From positions 267,155 through 277,632 of the forward strand of contig MU646765.1 in the NCBI GenBank assembly GCA_026770585.1: a stretch of DNA of 10,478 bases, written 5' to 3'. The position numbers were made by a program, and so were the translations under genes. Of this stretch, positions 1 through 5,291 are shown one piece after another; within the stretch, counting starts at the first letter, position 1; each line of letters begins with the position of its first letter. The notes below the pieces were generated by a model. The model was not told where the DNA came from, did not search any database, and was given only the letters and a program-made list of their open reading frames with translations. Source of the stretch: Baffinella frigidus. Taxonomy: Eukaryota; Cryptophyceae; Cryptomonadales; Baffinellaceae.

Positions 1-138
1 TCACTCTCTCTGGCACCCCCTCTCTGTCGCTCACTCTCTCTGGCACCCTCTCTCTGTCGCTCACTCTCTCTGGCAACCTCTCTCTGTCGCTCACTCTCTC
101 TGGCACCCTCTCTCTGTCGCTCACTCTCTCTCTGGCAC
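1..138. repeat. 30-bp minisatellite, about 4.5 units
   Basis: Four almost identical 30-bp units (starts at 1, 31, 61 and 91) of the form TCACTCTCTC-TGGCACCCTC-TCTCTGTCGC are followed by a partial fifth unit from 121. Differences are single bases. The array ends exactly where the proposed 5' splice site of the coiled-coil exon 139-240 (minus strand) begins, so it would be the start of that intron. It continues past the left edge, so its full length is unknown. Confidence 0.93.
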
Positions 139-240
139 CTGTTTCGAGATGCGCTTGCGGTGCTGAGCAAGCGTCTCCTGCAGGAGCTCAACCTCCTGCT
201 CTGCCCCCGCGGCCCTCTCCTCCAACCCCCGAACTTTCTC
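139..240 (-). CDS. Coiled-coil exon (34 codons)
   Basis: Acceptor CTCAATGCAG|GAGAAA and donor CGAAACAG|GTGCCA enclose 102 bp, phase 0 at both ends. The peptide begins EKVRGLEERAAGAEQE and continues VELLQETLAQHRKRISKQ. Positions 3, 6, 10, 13, 17, 20, 24, 27 and 31 are V, L, A, A, V, L, L, H, I, an unbroken 3-4 rhythm. Two degraded copies lie just upstream in the sense direction (391-329 and 503-457). The donor opens into the 30-bp minisatellite. Confidence 0.65.
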
Positions 241-3200
241 CTGCATTGAGGTTTTTGGGTTTAGGGGTTATGGCTTGGGGTTTGGGGATCAGGGATTAGG
301 GATGAGGACTCTCGCGATTGTAAGGGCAGTCTCCTGCAACATCCTCCTGCTCTGCCCCCGCCGCCTTCTCCTCCAACCCCCGAACTTTCTCCTGATCGCG
401 TGGGGTGGAGCGTTTAGGGGATCTGGGATTTGGGATCTGGGATTGGGGATGAGGGATCCTGCTCTGCCCCCGCCGCCCTCTCCTCCGCCGCACGCATTTT
501 GTCCTGCTCGTTTCGGGGTAGAGCGTTTAGAGATAGAGGGTTTAGGCTATAGGGTTTAGGGAGAAACCTGTTGAAGGTGTTAAGATTTAGGGTTTAGGGT
601 TGAGGGTTGAGGGTTGAGGGTTTACGGTTTAGGGTTTGGGGATTAGGGATTAGGGTTTAGGGGTTGGGGATCTTCTCATGCGCACGGAAGCAAGCCCTCA
701 ATCCTTAACCCAAATCCCTTTTGGGATTCACACGAAGAAGCGAGTCTCGCACCAAGAGACAAAGACTCGAGTGAACTGGCGGCAGCAAAAGACACGTTCA
801 TAGGCTAACGGCCTGAAAATGGGGCAGTTAGGCATACGGCATTGCCTAGGACCTCCTACCGTTGGCCGAGACTTTTTGGTCCTAGGATCCCTCGGCCTAC
901 GGTAGGAGGTCCTAGGCAATGCCGTATGCCTAACTACCCCATTTTCAGGCCGTTACCCTATGAACGTGAGACGACCCGGGATGCACACACCAGCCACTTG
1001 GCGTTATCGCCTTTAACGCTACATGTAGTTGTATACGTATATACTTCGATTATACAACCCCTTCACGGTACAAACCATGTCCCTTGATAAAACGACGGGA
1101 AACAATAAAACACACCAGCCACTTAGCGGTATATCCCCCTTGACGCCGGCGTCCCTCAAAAGAAAGCTGCTTCTAACCCTCACCCTACCCCCAAACCCTA
1201 AACCCCTACGTCCAGCCGCCAACAAACTTTTCTCGCGCTGCAGGAGTCCCGGTTGGATCAACGCACCAGCCACTTGGCGTTGTCTCCTTTCACGCCGGCG
1301 TCCCGCGAGGCAAGCTGCTTCTGCACCGCGTCCAACCGCTGCTGCAACGTCTCCGCGCGCTGCCGCATTTCCTGAAGGGGAAAGCTTGGTTCAATGGAAG
1401 GCAAAAGGAGGGGGGGGCGCCGTTTATGCACCGCATGCCGCAACGTCTCAGCGCGGGAAATGGGAGAGGGGAATTTCCGGAAATGCACTTCAGAAATGCC
1501 GCATTTCCTGCTCCCAAGAGGACAGCTCCCTGAGGAGCGGAAGCACCGTATCCCTTAAGTGCCGGACGGGTGAATATTCGCCCGTCGAAGCCCTAGGAAG
1601 GTCCTAGGGCCCTACCGTAGGGCGTATGCGCCTACTCGCCACTTAAGGGATAAGGAGGGCAGAGCGCCGTTTATGCAGGGGTCATGGGGGGGGGGGGGCG
1701 CCGTTTTTAAAGGAGAGGGAAACCTTGTAGCTCTGTCACAGTCCGTTTGGGCCCACCAATTTGGTGAGCCCGGGCTCTTTCCTGCCCCAAAGATAACGTG
1801 TTTGTACCGTAAACCCAGCATGGCAACTTGAGAACAGTCGGTCAACCCGAGCCGGGCAGCGCTACGATTCACACAGCTCGCCGCCAGCCCTGAGAGGGCG
1901 CCCAAACCGCCTTTTTCCGGGTCCCTTGGTTTGTACTGCCGTCCCCCAGAATCCGGCAGGCGTTTGAGCCCCCCAGAATCCGGCGGACGTTTGAGCCATT
2001 CCCGTACAAATCAAGCCCCGAGTGGGGCAGCGCTAGGCTTCGGACGTATGAGACTCTCAGGTCCGGCTTTGCTATTGATAGTCAGAACGGATTGTGTAGT
2101 AATTTTCGTTGCCAGGAAATGAAGGGGGAAAAGGGATCCCCGGATAAGAGCTCGCCCTCGCATAAGTTGAACAATTCAACTTATGCCATCCATATGTTGA
2201 ACAATTCAACTTACGCCATATGTTGAATTTTCATCACACGTTCTGTGCGCGGGAGAGACCTTGCCCTCACTCTAACGAATTGTGTGGTAGAGCGCTGTGC
2301 AGAGAAGTTGGCCACCGAAAAATGGGAAAATGGGGAAATTGGAGCCATTTTGTCCACTTTTGAGAAATCCATGGTACTAAATTTCTCAAAAGTCCACAAA
2401 ATGGCTCCAATTTCTCGATTTCCCATCATTTCCTGTGGCCAACTTCTCTGCACAGCGCTCTAATTTTCGTTGCCAGGAAACGAAAGAAAAATCGGGTTCC
2501 CTGGATAGGACCTTGCCCTCGCTCTCCGTGTTCTCGGCGTCTGCGATGCGGCGACCCCTAGCTCTGTCCCACTTGATTTGGGCTCCTCATCAATTCGCCC
2601 CCCCTCCCGCAATTTTTGATGCGAATTTTGCCCCCCCCCCAGGAAATTCACATGTGAAATTGGGGGGGGGGGCGAATTGATGAGGAGCCCAAATCAAAGT
2701 GGGACAGAGCTAGGATTCGGCAGCGACCGCCTAGCTCGGTCACAGTCTATTTGGGCTCACCAATCTGCTTCCCCCGGGCTCCTTCCCGCTCCAAAGTTGA
2801 CGAATGTGTACCGAACACCAAGCATGGCAACTTTAGAATAGTCCGTCAACCAGAGTGAGGCAGCGCTGGACCTTCATAGGGAAACTCCTGGAAAGTTCGG
2901 TAGTTTCCCTACGGATTTAGGTAGGACCTACCTACCCTAGGCCGTAGGGCTCCTAGGACCAAAATTTCCTAGGATTTTGGCCTACGGTAGCAGGTCCTAG
3001 GCAATGCCGTAGGAGAAACTTCCGAACTTTCCAGGGGGTTTACGACTAACCTTGCCCTCGCTCTCCGTGTTCTCGGCGTCTGCGATGCGGCGGTTCAGGC
3101 CCCGGATCTGCACGCTTTTCTCCTCCAGATCCTCCTGGGTTTAGGGCTTATGGTTTAGGAGTGTCGGTTAGGGTTCGAGTTTTGGGGGCTTTCGATTTGG

Positions 3201-4960
3201 GGGGTTGGTTTTAGGGTTCAGGGTTTGGGGGTTAGGGTTCGGATCTGCACGTTTTTTTCCTCCAGATCCTCGTGGGTTAGGGTTTAGGGGTTAGGGTTTG
3301 AGGTTTAGTGGGTTTTGGTTTTGAGCTCTGAGTTTTGGGTTTTGGTTTTGAGCTCTGAGTTTTGGGTTTCGGGTTTGAGGTTTAGGGTTCAGGGTTTAGG
3401 GTATAGGGTTTAGGGTTTAGGGTTTAGGGTTCAGGGTTTAGGCCCCGGATCTGCACTGTCTTTTCTTCGAGCTCCTCATGGTGTAGAGGTTGGGGTTTGG
3501 GGTTTAGGGTTTAGGGTTTAGGAATTAGGGTTTATGGTTTATGGTTTATGGTTCAGGGGTTAGGGTTTATGATTTATGGTTTATGGTTTAGGGTTTAGGG
3601 CTTGGGATCCAGGTTTTAGGTTCAGGGTTTCAGATGCAACCCTCCGAGGTGGCGAGACTTTCGGGACCCTAAAAGCTAAACCCTCGAACCCTGATCCGAA
3701 CCGTAAACCATAAACAGGAAAACCTTGACCCTAAACATGGTTCCTAGATCTGTCCGAGTAAAGTTGGGCACGTAGATATTTCGCCCCCCCCCTGAAATTC
3801 CACAGGTACAATTTGACCCCCGCCCCATGAAATCTACCTGTGAAATTTCGGGGGGGGCGAAATATCTACGTGCCCAACTTTACCCGGACAGATCTAGGGT
3901 TCATCAACAGCTTCGAGGAGCGGTGCTGGCAACCCACCAGCCGTGAGAGGGAGAGCGAATCCCCTTTTTCTTCAGAAGTAAGACCCTCACTTTCGAGCCC
4001 TCTCTCCACCAGCCCTGCGAGCCGGACCAAATCGACGATTGTTTAGAACCATTTCCTCAGGTGGCACATTCGTTTTCGAAGATGCCACCCGATGAATTGG
4101 CGCATGCTCCAGCCTCGATTTGGTCCGCCTCGGAGGGCTGGTGGCTGGACCCATTCAGGTTATGGTTCGACGTCGTAAGCTCCCCAGATTTTCGATTTCT
4201 AGTTCTGTCTCAGTCGATTTGGTCTTGACAATTTGGTGAGATCCGGGCTCTTCTGCTCCCAAAAGTTCACAGATTGGTGCCACAACCCAGCTTGTCTTGC
4301 AACCCGGCTGAGGCCCACCAACCATGACGGGAGGACCAAATCGTCGATTTCAAAATCTCGACTTTACCTGGGCAGACCCCCCGAAAAAGGAGGTCTGCCC
4401 AGGAAAACACAAGATTTCAAAATCGACGATTTGTTCCTCCCGTGAGGGTTGGCGGGCAGAGCTAGAGTTTGTGCGAGACTGAGTCGGATTCCGACTCAGT
4501 CCAACGCTAATTAAGGGACAGGTCCGAAGCCTACCCTCAACCTAAACCCTAAAACCTAAGGCCAAGCCCTGAACCCTGAACCATAACCCCCGCGCGCATC
4601 CAGCAAACCCTAAGCCGCTTCCGCCCATCGGAAACCAACCTGCAGGCGCGCGATTTCCCGCAGCAACACATCCCCATCCCCGTTCCCGTCCAGGCGGCTC
4701 CTCCCCGGGGACTTCCCCGCTCGGCGCGAGACGGAGGAGGACCCGTGCTTGCGGCCCGACGCCAGCGCGCGCGTCGAGAGGTCCCCGTAGTACAGGTCCG
4801 CGCGGGGGGAAAGGTCCTCGTACAAGTCGGTGCGGGGAGAATACGCGCGGAAATCCTTGGCGTGGGGGGACCCGAAGGCGCTGTCGGGAGATGCGGCCGA
4901 GCCCGCGCTGCCGCCGGAGGACGCTTGGCTCCACCAGCTCTGCGAGGTCACAAAGTCCAT
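139..4960 (-). CDS. Multi-exon coiled-coil protein gene (partial, 3' end outside the window)
   Basis: This is the overall model for the leftward gene. The start codon is at 4960-4958. Four exons are supported by open frame, GT-AG borders and heptad pattern: 4960-4640, 3134-3051, 1371-1267 and 240-139. All are joined in phase 0. The product would be a scaffold-like protein with a flexible Ser/Gly-rich N-terminus and a long coiled coil. Hydrophobic a/d positions stay in register across the first junction (residues 99, 103, 106, then 110, 113, 117, 120), which supports that splice. Register shifts at the later junctions suggest that further exons, alternative exons or skips exist between them. 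I recognise no named family. Its introns contain many mobile elements and several decayed copies of its own exons. The gene shares a short upstream region with the FYVE gene at 5199. Confidence 0.62.
329..391 (-). pseudogene. Decayed copy of coiled-coil exon 139-240
   Basis: Read on the minus strand from 391, after GATCAG, it encodes EKVRGLEEKAAGAEQE, matching the start of exon 139-240 with one R-to-K change. A small deletion or rearrangement at the GAGCAGGAG-GATG junction then shifts the frame (a CAGGAGAC remnant lies at 336-329), and the donor is lost. It could still be a cryptic alternative exon, but I see no 5' splice site. Confidence 0.72.
457..503 (-). pseudogene. Second decayed copy of coiled-coil exon 139-240
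   Basis: From 503 on the minus strand, after CGAGCAG, the reading is DKMRAAEERAAGAEQD, related to EKVRGLEERAAGAEQE in the intact exon. It then runs straight into a CCCTCATCCCC tract that is part of the telomere-like region, so the second half of the exon is missing. The acceptor-like AG is kept. Confidence 0.68.
666..792. other. Intronic stretch without a gene
   Basis: I see no coding signal here. The stretch holds small inverted repeats (AATCCC/GGGATT around 713-726, and CGAGTCT/AGACTCG around 750-776) between the telomere-like tract and the first large inverted-repeat element. Confidence 0.5.
793..968. mobile_element. Inverted-repeat element, family F1, about 176 bp
   Basis: Two arms of about 76 bp (793-868 and 893-968) are nearly perfect reverse complements around a loop of about 20 bp. 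The ends read CACGTTCATAGG and CCTATGAACGTG. The arms carry CATACGGCATTGCCTAGG and the core CCTACCGT-GGCC. It has no coding capacity, so it is MITE-like or a foldback element. The end sequence (GGTAACGG, CTGAAAA, TGGG-AGTTAGGC) recurs in the element at 7891-8056. Confidence 0.88.
991..1018 (-). pseudogene. Fragment of the 3' end of coiled-coil exon 1267-1371
   Basis: On the minus strand this reads KGDNAKWL followed by GTGTGT, the same end and splice donor as the intact exon at 1267. Only about 28 bp of exon remain; the upstream part is missing. Confidence 0.7.
1028..1058. repeat. Small inverted repeat
   Basis: GTTGTATA at 1028 pairs with TATACAAC ending at 1058 across an AT-rich loop. It lies between two fragments of the same exon. 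Confidence 0.5.
1116..1174 (-). pseudogene. Frameshifted copy of the 3' half of coiled-coil exon 1267-1371
   Basis: Starting from AAGCAGCTT, this follows the intact exon to AAGTGGCTG|GTGTGT, but one extra base before GACGCCGGCGT shifts the frame. The 5' half is replaced by a CCCTAAA-like tract on the plus strand (1175-1204). The donor remains. Confidence 0.72.
1175..1210 (+). repeat. Short CCCTAAA-like tract
   Basis: The plus strand reads CTAACCCTCACCCTACCCCC followed by AAACCCTAAACCCCTA. It replaces the 5' half of the exon copy at 1116-1174 and lies antisense to the minus gene. Confidence 0.7.
1267..1371 (-). CDS. Coiled-coil exon of five heptads (35 codons)
   Basis: Acceptor CCCCTTCAG|GAAATG and donor AAGTGGCTG|GTGCGT bound 105 bp in phase 0. 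The 35 residues start EMRQRAETLQQRLDAVQKQL and end GVKGDNAKWL. Residues 2, 6, 9, 13, 16, 20, 23 and 27 follow the heptad rhythm (M, A, L, L, V, L, R, V). The same 3' end with the same donor (CTG|GTGTGT) recurs at 991 and 1116, which supports this border. The GDNAKWL tail departs from the coiled-coil pattern. The upstream acceptor has a short pyrimidine tract rather than a telomere-like tract. Confidence 0.65.
1437..1507 (-). pseudogene. Interrupted copy of the 5' half of coiled-coil exon 1267-1371
   Basis: After GGGAGCAG on the minus strand, 1507-1497 reads GAAATGCGGCA as in the intact exon. Unrelated sequence follows, and then 1455-1437 reads CGCGCTGAGACGTTGCGGC, matching the RAETLQ segment. 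A stop codon follows early in the first piece. It is probably an exon duplicate broken by an insertion. Confidence 0.62.
1549..1652. mobile_element. 104-bp element, family F2, copy 1
   Basis: Perfect 13-bp terminal inverted repeats TATCCCTTAAGTG (1549-1561) and CACTTAAGGGATA (1640-1652). A second copy of identical total length (104 bp) lies at 10172-10275. The right-hand halves are almost the same in both (TCCTAGGGCCCTACCGTAGG then GC-TATG-GCCTACT). The terminal TA on both sides may be a duplicated TA target, as for Tc1/mariner-type elements. No coding capacity. Confidence 0.9.
1727..1865. mobile_element. 139-bp interspersed element R1, copy 1
   Basis: One of three copies of exactly 139 bp (others at 2731-2869 and 5707-5845). 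It begins TAGCTCTGTCACAGTCCG, contains TTTGGTGAGCCCGGGCTC and GGCAACTTGAGAA, and ends GTCAACCCGAGCCGGGCAGC-GCTA. The ends are imperfect inverted repeats (TAGCTCTG and CAG-GCTA). It is non-coding and probably a non-autonomous DNA element with TA boundaries. Confidence 0.85.
1882..2036. repeat. Repeat segment following R1, with a short tandem duplication
   Basis: CCAGCCCTGAGAGGG at about 1882 resembles segments near 3942 and 5876 that lie beside other copies. CCCCCAGAATCCGGC followed by CGTTTGAGCC is present twice in tandem (about 1945-1969 and 1971-1997). GGGGCAGCGCTAGG ends at 2036, like the end of an R1 element. This suggests an R1-type element within a larger composite, as also at 5707-6090. 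Confidence 0.55.
2098..2159 (-). pseudogene. Remnant of the end of exon 3051-3134 plus intron flank
   Basis: The plus-strand sequence TAATTTTCGTTGCCAGGAAA and the following GGATA-GA-C resemble 2461-2521, including the last bases of the coiled-coil exon (minus strand GAGGGC). Here the donor GT is changed to CT and an AT-rich inverted repeat begins right after. It is a third, very short copy of the exon end. Confidence 0.5.
2160..2230. repeat. Double AT-rich palindrome
   Basis: CATAAGTTGAA and TTCAACTTATG form an 11-bp hairpin around CAA at 2161-2185. Next to it is a related CATATGTTGAA / TTCAACTTACG hairpin (about 2192-2216), then CATATGTTGAATTTTCA. The two units look like a tandemly duplicated hairpin. 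Confidence 0.78.
2288..2462. mobile_element. 175-bp inverted-repeat element
   Basis: The ends TAGAGCGCTGTGCAGAGAAG and CTTCTCTGCACAGCGCTCTA are perfect complements. The arms continue through TTGGCCAC and AAATTGGAGCCATTTTGT to GACTTTTGAGAAAT, with a short central loop near 2370-2380. The terminal TA suggests a TA target site. No coding capacity; translations across it are mirror images of the two arms. Confidence 0.9.
2512..2553 (-). pseudogene. Copy of the last 14 codons of coiled-coil exon 3051-3134, cut by an element
   Basis: Minus strand: CGCCGCATCGCAGACGCC onwards encodes RRIADAENTESEGK, identical to the intact exon, and ends with a donor AAG|GTCCTA. The first half is absent; the 156-bp element 2558-2713 sits on its upstream side. 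It is a partial exon duplicate and not expected to be spliced in, because no acceptor is visible. Confidence 0.75.
2558..2713. mobile_element. 156-bp inverted-repeat element with poly-C/poly-G inner arms, copy 1
   Basis: The ends are CTAGCTCTGTCCCACTTGAT and ATCAAAGTGGGACAGAGCTAG (one base unpaired). The arms extend through TTTGGGCTCCTCATCAATTC to CGCCCCCCC, answered by a run of about 12 G on the right. The element at 3744-3897 has the same layout and nearly the same length (154 bp). The first 30 bp resemble the start of the 139-bp R1 element. Confidence 0.88.
2731..2869. mobile_element. 139-bp interspersed element R1, copy 2
   Basis: It starts CTAGCTCGGTCACAGTCTAT, has TTTGGGCTCACCAAT, and ends CAGAGTGAGGCAGCGCTGG. 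Same length and order as the copies at 1727 and 5707. It directly follows the 156-bp element with a 17-bp spacer (GATTCGGCAGCGACCGC). Confidence 0.85.
2880..3041. mobile_element. Inverted-repeat element of about 162 bp, F1-related
   Basis: The left arm GGAAACTCCTGGAAAGTTCGG and the right arm CCGAACTTTCCAGGGGGTTT are near complements. The inner part carries GGTCCTAGGCAATGCCGTAG, the same core as family F1 at 793-968. It lies in the intron immediately after the donor of coiled-coil exon 3051-3134; only about nine intron bases separate them. Confidence 0.8.
3051..3134 (-). CDS. Coiled-coil exon of exactly four heptads (28 codons)
   Basis: On the minus strand this is bounded by AAACCCAG|GAGGAT and GGCAAG|GTTAGT, a good 5' splice site. 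It encodes 28 residues in phase 0 at both ends, starting EDLEEKSVQIRGL and ending NTESEGK. Positions 3, 6, 10, 13, 17, 20, 24 and 27 follow the 3-4 heptad rhythm (L, K, I, L, I, A, E, G). The register continues that of the first exon. Length 28 means the exon can be lost or duplicated without breaking frame or heptad phase. The 3' splice site sits at the edge of a telomere-like tract; the intron after the donor begins with an inverted-repeat element. Confidence 0.7.
3245..3275 (-). pseudogene. Fragment of the 5' part of coiled-coil exon 3051-3134
   Basis: Minus strand CACGAG|GATCTGGAGGAAAAAAACGT reads EDLEEKNVQIR, one or two residues different from the exon, and then turns into GAACCCTAACC telomere-like sequence. 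An acceptor-like AG is kept but no donor. Confidence 0.72.
3452..3475 (-). pseudogene. Second fragment of the 5' part of coiled-coil exon 3051-3134
   Basis: Minus strand ACCATGAG|GAGCTCGAAG encodes EELEEKTVQIRGL and then passes seamlessly into CCTAAACCCTGAACCC. The exon's own GGCCTGAACC becomes GGCCTAAACC, the first unit of the telomere-like tract. The fragment extends a few bases on each side of the span given. Confidence 0.7.
3664..3736 (+). repeat. CCCTAAA-type tract facing the preceding TTTAGGG tract
   Basis: The plus strand has CTAAACCCTCGAACCCTGAT, CCGTAAACCATAAAC and TTGACCCTAAAC. Together with 3137-3640 it forms a head-to-head arrangement (G-rich then C-rich on one strand) around the junction near 3640-3664. 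Confidence 0.7.
3744..3897. mobile_element. 154-bp inverted-repeat element with poly-C/poly-G inner arms, copy 2
   Basis: The ends CTAGATCTGTCCG and CGGACAGATCTAG are complementary. The arms run through AAAGTTGGGCACGTAGATAT to TTCGCCCCCCCCC, answered by GGGGGGGCGAAATATCTACG. Same architecture as 2558-2713 (CTAG ends, CTGTCC, GGGC, ATTTCGCCCCC), so probably the same family with diverged arms. Confidence 0.88.
4004..4149. mobile_element. Inverted-repeat element of about 146 bp
   Basis: The left arm CACCAGCCCTGCGAGCCGGA then CCAAATCGA pairs with the right arm TCGATTTGGTCCGCCTCGGA then GGGCTGGTGG. A smaller hairpin GGTGGCA / TGCCACC lies inside (about 4060-4090). The arm sequence GGACCAAATCG is shared with the element at 4310-4457. 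Confidence 0.75.
4199..4465. mobile_element. R1-like element carrying a nested inverted-repeat insertion
   Basis: It starts CTAGTTCTGTCTCAGTCGAT followed by TTGG and ends GGGCAGAGCTAG, as R1 does. Inner matches include CAATTTGGTGAG and CCGGGCTCTTCTGCTCCCAA. It is about 267 bp instead of 139 because an inverted repeat (4310-4457) occupies its right part. Confidence 0.68.
4310..4457. mobile_element. Inverted-repeat element nested in an R1-like copy
   Basis: The left arm CGGGAGGACCAAATCGTCGA then TTTCAAAATCT and CTGGGCAGACC pairs with GGTCTGCCCAG, AGATTTCAAAATCGACGATT and CCTCCCG. Weaker pairing extends outwards (CCAACCATGA with TGAGGGTTGG). The central loop is CGAAAAA near 4382. Confidence 0.85.
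4477..4501. repeat. Perfect 12-bp hairpin with a single-base loop
   Basis: GACTGAGTCGGA and TCCGACTCAGTC flank one T. It lies 12 bp after an R1 end. Such a tight palindrome could extrude as a cruciform or be the remnant of an element end. Confidence 0.8.
4527..4617 (+). repeat. CCCTAAA-type tract just after the first donor of the minus gene
   Basis: The plus strand reads CCCTCAACCTAAACCCTAAA, then CCCTGAACCCTGAACCATAA, then AAACCCTAAGCC. For the minus gene this is the G-rich sense strand, starting about 20 bases after the GT at 4639, the opposite orientation to the tracts before its acceptors. Confidence 0.78.
4640..4960 (-). CDS. First coding exon of the coiled-coil gene (107 codons)
   Basis: The start codon at 4960 opens exactly 107 codons before a GT donor (CTGCAG|GTTGGT). 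The protein starts MDFVTSQSWW and continues as a Ser/Gly/Ala-rich, probably disordered region. Residues 40-65 hold an internal near-repeat (SPRTDLYEDL, then SPRADLYYGDL). A basic Ser/Arg stretch covers about residues 70-90, and an acidic Gly/Asp turn about 91-97. The exon ends in LLREIARLQ, the first heptads of a coiled coil. Reading on past the donor gives only nine more codons before a stop, so splicing is the better reading. The frame stays open upstream of this Met to about 5440, but that part overlaps the opposite-strand FYVE exons and I treat it as chance. No signal peptide or membrane segment is visible. Confidence 0.7.
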
Positions 4961-5198
4961 CCTTTGAACACCACCAGTCGGTGCCAAGAGAAAGCTGCAA
5001 ACAAGCCGTTGCACCGAGCTGCGAAGGGGGTCAATCGCAAAAGTCAACTCTCCACTATCTCCCCCGAAACCTGTCAACTTATGGTCGTTTGCCATGAAAT
5101 CGGCTTTTGAGTTGACTTTTGATTGACCACTATCACGTCTAAAGTGGTGCAATTTTGGTGACGAACCCGGAAGGTCGGGAAGGGCTATCTGGGCAAGG
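4961..5198. promoter_or_regulatory. Probable shared promoter region between divergent genes
   Basis: The 238 bp between the start codon of the minus coiled-coil gene (4960) and that of the plus FYVE gene (5199) must contain both 5' untranslated regions and both core promoters, unless a non-coding first exon lies elsewhere. I see no clear TATA box. About 100 bp of it is an inverted-repeat element (5029-5128). This is inferred from gene layout, not from motif recognition. Confidence 0.45.
5029..5128. mobile_element. 100-bp inverted-repeat element in the intergenic region
   Basis: GGTCAATCGCAAAAGTCAAC at 5029 pairs with GTTGACTTTTGATTGACC ending at 5128, with one 2-base gap. The middle (about 60 bp) is not symmetrical. 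It has the look of a small MITE; no clear target duplication is visible. Confidence 0.78.
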
Positions 5199-5291
5199 AT
5201 GTTTGCGTGCAAGCCCGCCGCGATCTGCAAGGGCCCGGTGACGTCGCAGACCAACTGGCGGCCAGAGTGGCAACCAGACAAAAGCACCAAG
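5199..5291 (+). CDS. FYVE gene exon 1 (31 codons)
   Basis: The ATG at 5199 opens 31 codons ending in the strong donor ACCAAG|GTGAGC. The peptide starts MFACKPAAICKG and ends WRPEWQPDKSTK. The WQPD tetrapeptide matches the N-terminal WxxD motif of FYVE domains, which contributes to PI3P binding. The zinc ligands follow immediately in exon 2. Met is 24 residues before this motif, so the FYVE domain lies at the very N-terminus. Confidence 0.8.

Larger units (their letters stand above)
241..665 (-). repeat. Telomere-like TTTAGGG-type tract, interrupted by exon copies
   Basis: Degenerate TTTAGGG/GATTAGGG/TTGAGGG units fill about 250-305, 413-458 and 537-665 on the plus strand. They therefore read as CCCTAAA (sense) for the minus-strand gene. 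They are interrupted by the two coiled-coil exon copies at 329-391 and 457-503. Perfect units occur near 580-600 and 625-660. The tract is intronic in the model and far too degenerate for an active chromosome end. Confidence 0.85.
3137..3640 (-). repeat. Long telomere-like tract (TTTAGGG on the plus strand) with exon fragments
   Basis: Degenerate units GGGTTTAGGG, GGGTTTTGG, TTTATGG, TTCAGGG fill about 500 bp. The best perfect run is near 3404-3428. On the minus strand this is CCCTAAA and leads directly into the acceptor of exon 3051-3134. Two fragments of that exon (3245-3275 and 3452-3475) are embedded in it. Confidence 0.88.

Noticed and set aside
1-138. CRISPR array
   Set aside because: Units are contiguous without unique spacers, and the context is eukaryotic.
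1029-1607. A 192-codon open frame on the plus strand
   Set aside because: It is mostly the reverse complement of coiled-coil exons and their copies plus telomere-like sequence; composition is Arg/Pro/Ser-rich with no domain.
2245-2463. Two similar open frames on opposite strands
   Set aside because: They mirror each other because they read the two arms of the inverted repeat 2288-2462.
3137-3640. A true chromosome end
   Set aside because: Units are degenerate, the orientation changes several times in the window, and exons lie on both sides.
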